A stretch of 9,310 bases of DNA from an uncultured Porphyromonadaceae bacterium (GTDB lineage Bacteria; Bacteroidota; Bacteroidia; Bacteroidales; Barnesiellaceae_A). The translations under genes were made by a program, and so were the position numbers. Positions 6,742 through 9,310 of the stretch are shown in pieces. The notes beneath the pieces were generated by a model. It was not told the DNA's origin, did not search any database, and worked only from the letters and a program-made list of their open reading frames with translations. Location: contig UQMR01000081.1 in NCBI GenBank assembly GCA_900542255.1, forward strand, positions 1-9,310. Direction: 5' to 3'. Each line of letters begins with the position of its first letter. Position 1 is the first letter of the stretch.

Positions 6742-6749
6742 CAAAGGTA
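6742..6749 (-). promoter_or_regulatory. -7 promoter element for prs
   Basis: On the minus strand this reads TACCTTTG, an exact and common form of the Bacteroides -7 box. It lies 40 bp before the prs ATG, inside the 79-bp gap after the amylase stop codon. No clear TTTG is found at the -33 distance. Confidence 0.5.
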
Positions 6750-6780
6750 CGTTATGTTTTCTTTTATTGTAGCATCATTG

Positions 6781-8502
6781 TCATATTTTTGTTGTCGGCA
6801 ATGACGTTTTTTGGGATGCTTTTATTTTCCATATTACCGCACCATATCCCTCGACCTCGGTGATGAAGGGCGTATCTGCCTGCAAATCTTTTTCATCGTG
6901 TGTCTTTTCCAGCAGCTCGGTTGCCATATACCTGCCCGGTACAATTTGCATCATATCTATGGCATGTTGGGGTATATAGGTGGCCACCTCTGTCTTGTAT
7001 GGGCCGAAGTTGACAATGATTACCAATATTTCATTGCCGTAATATCGTAAGAATGCATAGTGGCGATGCGGGTCGAAATTGTTGTGGCCGAAGTTGACAT
7101 ACATCAGGTCGTAGAAAGCTCCGTTCGATATGGCAATCTCTTTATTGCATAGCGTAAGCACCTTCTTGTATAGTTTGCGCAGTGAACGTCTCTCGGGCGA
7201 GAGGCGCATGATATTGCATTTGCCATGGTTGTACCAAGCTCTTACGGTGGGCACGCTCCAATAATCGAAAATCGTGGTCCGTCCGTCTTTCCCGCTGTAC
7301 CCCTCGGCATCCTCGGCGGGCTCGCCCAATTCTTGCCCGAAGTATATCATGAAAGGCGATTTGCCCATCATGGACGAAACGACAAGGGAGGGTAACACCT
7401 TCGATGCGTCGCCGGCATACTGTATCGATGCAAAGCGCTGTTCGTCGTGATTTTCGAGGAAGTTCAGCATATGGTCGATGTGCCCGTCGAGAGCTTGCCA
7501 GCAATAGGAGATTTGTGCGGCCGATACCTCGTGGCACTGTACAGCTCGCAGCTTGTCATACAACCCTACTTTGTCGTACAAGAAATCGAACCCTCCGTAA
7601 TTGAGGTATCTGTCGTAGAGTGCTGGGTCGTATATCTCTGCAATAAATTGTATATGAGGGTATTGTTCCTTTACGATGCCAATGGCCCAATGCCAAAATT
7701 CTACCGGCACCATGTGTACCATGTCGCAGCGAAACGCATCTATTCCCTTGCCGCACCAGAAAAGCATTATATCGCGCATCTTTCTCCATGTGTCGGGTAT
7801 AGGGTCGAAGTGTTGTTGCTGCCATGCCAGGTAGTCGATGCCGTAGTTGAGTTTTATCGTTTCATACCAGTCGTTGATACCCGGGTAGGCGTCGAAGTGG
7901 TCGTTGCCGGTGGCTTTGGCCGGGAATTCGTAGTATGCCTCGGGGCTGTCTTGCCCGATGTAAAAGTGAGGCGAAAACCGTTGCCGGGGTATGTAATAGA
8001 AGTTATTGTCGGGGTCGAATTGCTTTTCGGTATTGTCGTGTACGCCAAGATTCTCTACCCCCTCAGGCATATTGTCTGAGTGATATTCGCGTGCTACGTG
8101 ATTGGGAACGAAATCTATGATTACTTTCATTCCGGCATCGTGGGTACGTGCTACAAGGGCCTCAAACTCCGCCATTCTGTTTGGTACGTCGGTGGCGAGG
8201 TCGGGGTCTATGTCATAATAGTCGCTGATGGCATAAGGCGAGCCGGCCTTACCTTTGACGATATATTTGTTGTTGGGCCGTATGCCGTACCGGCTGTAAT
8301 CGGTCTGTGTAGCATGTTCGATGATACCGGTGTACCAGATGTGCGTAATGCCCAGTGATTTTATTTCAGATAAAACTTTCGGCGTGAAGTCATTGAGTTT
8401 TCCTACTCCGTTTTGTGCTATTGTGCCGTGGGGGATGCAAGTTTCGCAGGTGTTTGAGAAAAGTCGTGGTAATACTTGATATATGATAATTTTGGATTGC
8501 AT
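6781..8502 (-). CDS. GH13 alpha-amylase-family glycoside hydrolase, cytoplasmic
   Basis: This enzyme should cleave or transfer alpha-1,4-glucosidic bonds in starch or glycogen breakdown products. The 573 residues hold all four GH13 conserved regions: DFVPNH (130-135), GIDAFRCDM (253-261) with nucleophile Asp260 and Arg258, FIAEIYD (286-292) with acid/base Glu289, and FLENHDEQR (348-356) with Asp353. The catalytic residues are intact. The N-terminus (MQSKIIIYQVLPRLF) starts directly with the barrel and has no signal peptide, so the protein should act inside the cell. The C-terminal 110 residues fit the usual beta-sandwich (domain C). The start at 8502 is 11 bp after the stop of the phospholipase gene, so the two are probably cotranscribed. 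No terminator is visible between it and prs. The exact specificity (amylase, maltodextrin hydrolase or transferase) is not decidable here. Confidence 0.93.
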   Translation of the reverse strand: MQSKIIIYQVLPRLFSNTCETCIPHGTIAQNGVGKLNDFTPKVLSEIKSLGITHIWYTGIIEHATQTDYSRYGIRPNNKYIVKGKAGSPYAISDYYDIDPDLATDVPNRMAEFEALVARTHDAGMKVIIDFVPNHVAREYHSDNMPEGVENLGVHDNTEKQFDPDNNFYYIPRQRFSPHFYIGQDSPEAYYEFPAKATGNDHFDAYPGINDWYETIKLNYGIDYLAWQQQHFDPIPDTWRKMRDIMLFWCGKGIDAFRCDMVHMVPVEFWHWAIGIVKEQYPHIQFIAEIYDPALYDRYLNYGGFDFLYDKVGLYDKLRAVQCHEVSAAQISYCWQALDGHIDHMLNFLENHDEQRFASIQYAGDASKVLPSLVVSSMMGKSPFMIYFGQELGEPAEDAEGYSGKDGRTTIFDYWSVPTVRAWYNHGKCNIMRLSPERRSLRKLYKKVLTLCNKEIAISNGAFYDLMYVNFGHNNFDPHRHYAFLRYYGNEILVIIVNFGPYKTEVATYIPQHAIDMMQIVPGRYMATELLEKTHDEKDLQADTPFITEVEGYGAVIWKIKASQKTSLPTTKI

Positions 8503-8513
8503 GGCAGTATCTT

Positions 8514-9310
8514 TTACCGTTTTAATAGTTTGCGCTGCTCGTCAGAGAGCGATTCTAACACGTTCTTGGTGCTGTTATAACCCAGAGCGGCAATTTCCTG
8601 TTGGGCTTTCAGGTCAAATACGTTATAATCGCCCACATCCTGATGCTCTATCAGGATATCGCATAAGGCGAGGTCGGGAAAAACGTTGCCGCATGCAAGA
8701 TAATTGTATGCCCGCTCGGCGATGGCAATAATGTTGTGCGAATATTTCTCGCGTTGCAAGGGCGTCACGTTTACTCCTATGACAACATCGCACAGGTCTC
8801 GTAATGGCGTGGCCGGCAAGTTGCGCAATACGCCGCCGTCGACATAGTTGATACCGTCTATTTCGATGGGAGAGAACACAATGGGAATAGAGCATGATGC
8901 GGCTATTCTGACGGCAAGGTCGCCGTGGTCGAAGATAACGCTTTTGCCGTGGTCGAAATCGGTAGCGGCGATAAGCATGGGATGGGTCAGGTCCTCTATT
9001 CGTTTTGCCCGGAGGTGTTTCTGTAAGAAAGCGATGAATTTGTCATATTTCAGAAAGCCTTTTCTCGGGAGCGTAACTTCGACGAGCTCATGAATATCCA
9101 TGTCGCTGAATATTTTCATGATTTCATGAGGGGAATAACCGTCGGAATAGAAGGAGCCTACGATAGACCCTGCGCTGGTACCTGCGATGATATCTGGTTT
9201 CAGACCATATTCTTCGAGCGCTTGTAATGCACCTACATGGGCAAAGCCCCGTGCGCCGCCGCCGCTCAATGCGAGTCCTATTTTATAGGGATGGCTCTCT
9301 TTTTTCTTTT
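8514..9310 (-). CDS. Patatin-like phospholipase, RssA type (5' end beyond window)
   Basis: This is a predicted serine lipid acyl hydrolase of the patatin family (bacterial RssA group). The frame is open to the right edge, and 264 residues are visible. The first ones (KKKESHPYKIGLALSGGGARG) show that the true start lies outside; the TTG at 9267-9269 is an ordinary Leu codon. In visible numbering, the oxyanion glycine motif SGGGARG is at 15-21, the nucleophile elbow GTSAGS at 43-48 (Ser45), and the catalytic Asp lies in YVDGG at 155-159 (Asp157), followed by VLRNLPATPL. The Ser-Asp dyad is complete. The protein ends soon after the patatin domain (KLLKR), so it lacks the outer-membrane barrel seen in long Bacteroidota patatins. 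Probably only a few N-terminal residues are missing. It forms a tight pair with the amylase gene; the physiological lipid is unknown. Confidence 0.9.
   Translation of the reverse strand, partial: KKKESHPYKIGLALSGGGARGFAHVGALQALEEYGLKPDIIAGTSAGSIVGSFYSDGYSPHEIMKIFSDMDIHELVEVTLPRKGFLKYDKFIAFLQKHLRAKRIEDLTHPMLIAATDFDHGKSVIFDHGDLAVRIAASCSIPIVFSPIEIDGINYVDGGVLRNLPATPLRDLCDVVIGVNVTPLQREKYSHNIIAIAERAYNYLACGNVFPDLALCDILIEHQDVGDYNVFDLKAQQEIAALGYNSTKNVLESLSDEQRKLLKR

Noticed and set aside
7447..8079. A 210-residue plus-strand open frame
   Set aside because: It lies fully inside the GH13 gene on the opposite strand, whose catalytic motifs are intact. It has no recognisable domain.
3457..8502. One long leftward operon from the phospholipase to the desulfidase
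   Set aside because: A strong terminator at 5694-5735 and separate promoters before prs and the OPT gene divide it into at least three units.
9267..9269. TTG as a start codon for the patatin-like gene
   Set aside because: The frame continues upstream to the window edge with residues (YKIGLA) that normally precede the SGGGARG motif, so TTG is an internal Leu codon and the gene is partial.
1..9310. Defence system, toxin-antitoxin pair, prophage, transposon or CRISPR array
   Set aside because: No spaced direct repeats, transposase, integrase, nuclease or small paired genes are seen. All larger genes belong to recognised transport or metabolic families, apart from the secreted module protein.

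Overview
The window looks like chromosomal DNA from a Bacteroidales-type member of the Bacteroidota. The sequence signs are -7 boxes of the Bacteroides form TAnnTTTG upstream of several genes, start codons without Shine-Dalgarno sequences, a secreted protein with a C-terminal domain resembling the type IX secretion sorting domain, and protein families typical of that order. I cannot name the genus. I see no rRNA, tRNA, CRISPR array, insertion sequence, phage gene or integrase, and I read the window as mostly housekeeping and metabolic genes.

Layout from left to right. (1) Positions 3-653, minus strand: the N-terminal half of a Bcr/CflA-type drug efflux transporter of the major facilitator superfamily, cut by the left window edge. 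(2) Positions 654-866: a divergent intergenic region with a -7 box for each flanking gene and a perfect 12-bp LacI-family-like operator. (3) Positions 873-1964, plus strand, the only rightward gene: a secreted protein with three starch-binding-like beta modules and a C-terminal sorting-type domain. (4) A 36-bp perfect palindrome at 1980-2015 acts as a shared terminator between this gene and the leftward block that meets it. (5) Leftward block: an L-cysteine desulfidase/UPF0597 enzyme (2085-3368), an OPT-family transporter (3457-5415), ribose-phosphate pyrophosphokinase prs (5763-6701), a cytoplasmic GH13 alpha-amylase-family enzyme (6781-8502), and a patatin-like phospholipase of the RssA type (8514 to beyond the right edge).

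Transcription. The phospholipase and amylase genes are 11 bp apart and probably cotranscribed. prs has its own -7 box and a strong terminator. The OPT gene has the best promoter in the window, with both -33 and -7 boxes. The desulfidase gene lies 88 bp downstream of the OPT gene, behind a hairpin, and is probably at least partly cotranscribed with it.

Functional reading. The OPT transporter and desulfidase could form a small route that imports peptide or thiol substrates and then breaks down cysteine to pyruvate, ammonia and sulfide, analogous in layout to the E. coli cyuP-cyuA pair. The secreted triple-module protein and the intracellular GH13 enzyme both point to alpha-glucan use, but they are separate transcription units. 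Points worth a second look are the triple-module protein and its operator-like site, the transporter-desulfidase pairing, and a GC-rich non-coding island between the OPT gene and prs. I do not see convincing evidence for a wholly new multi-gene system.
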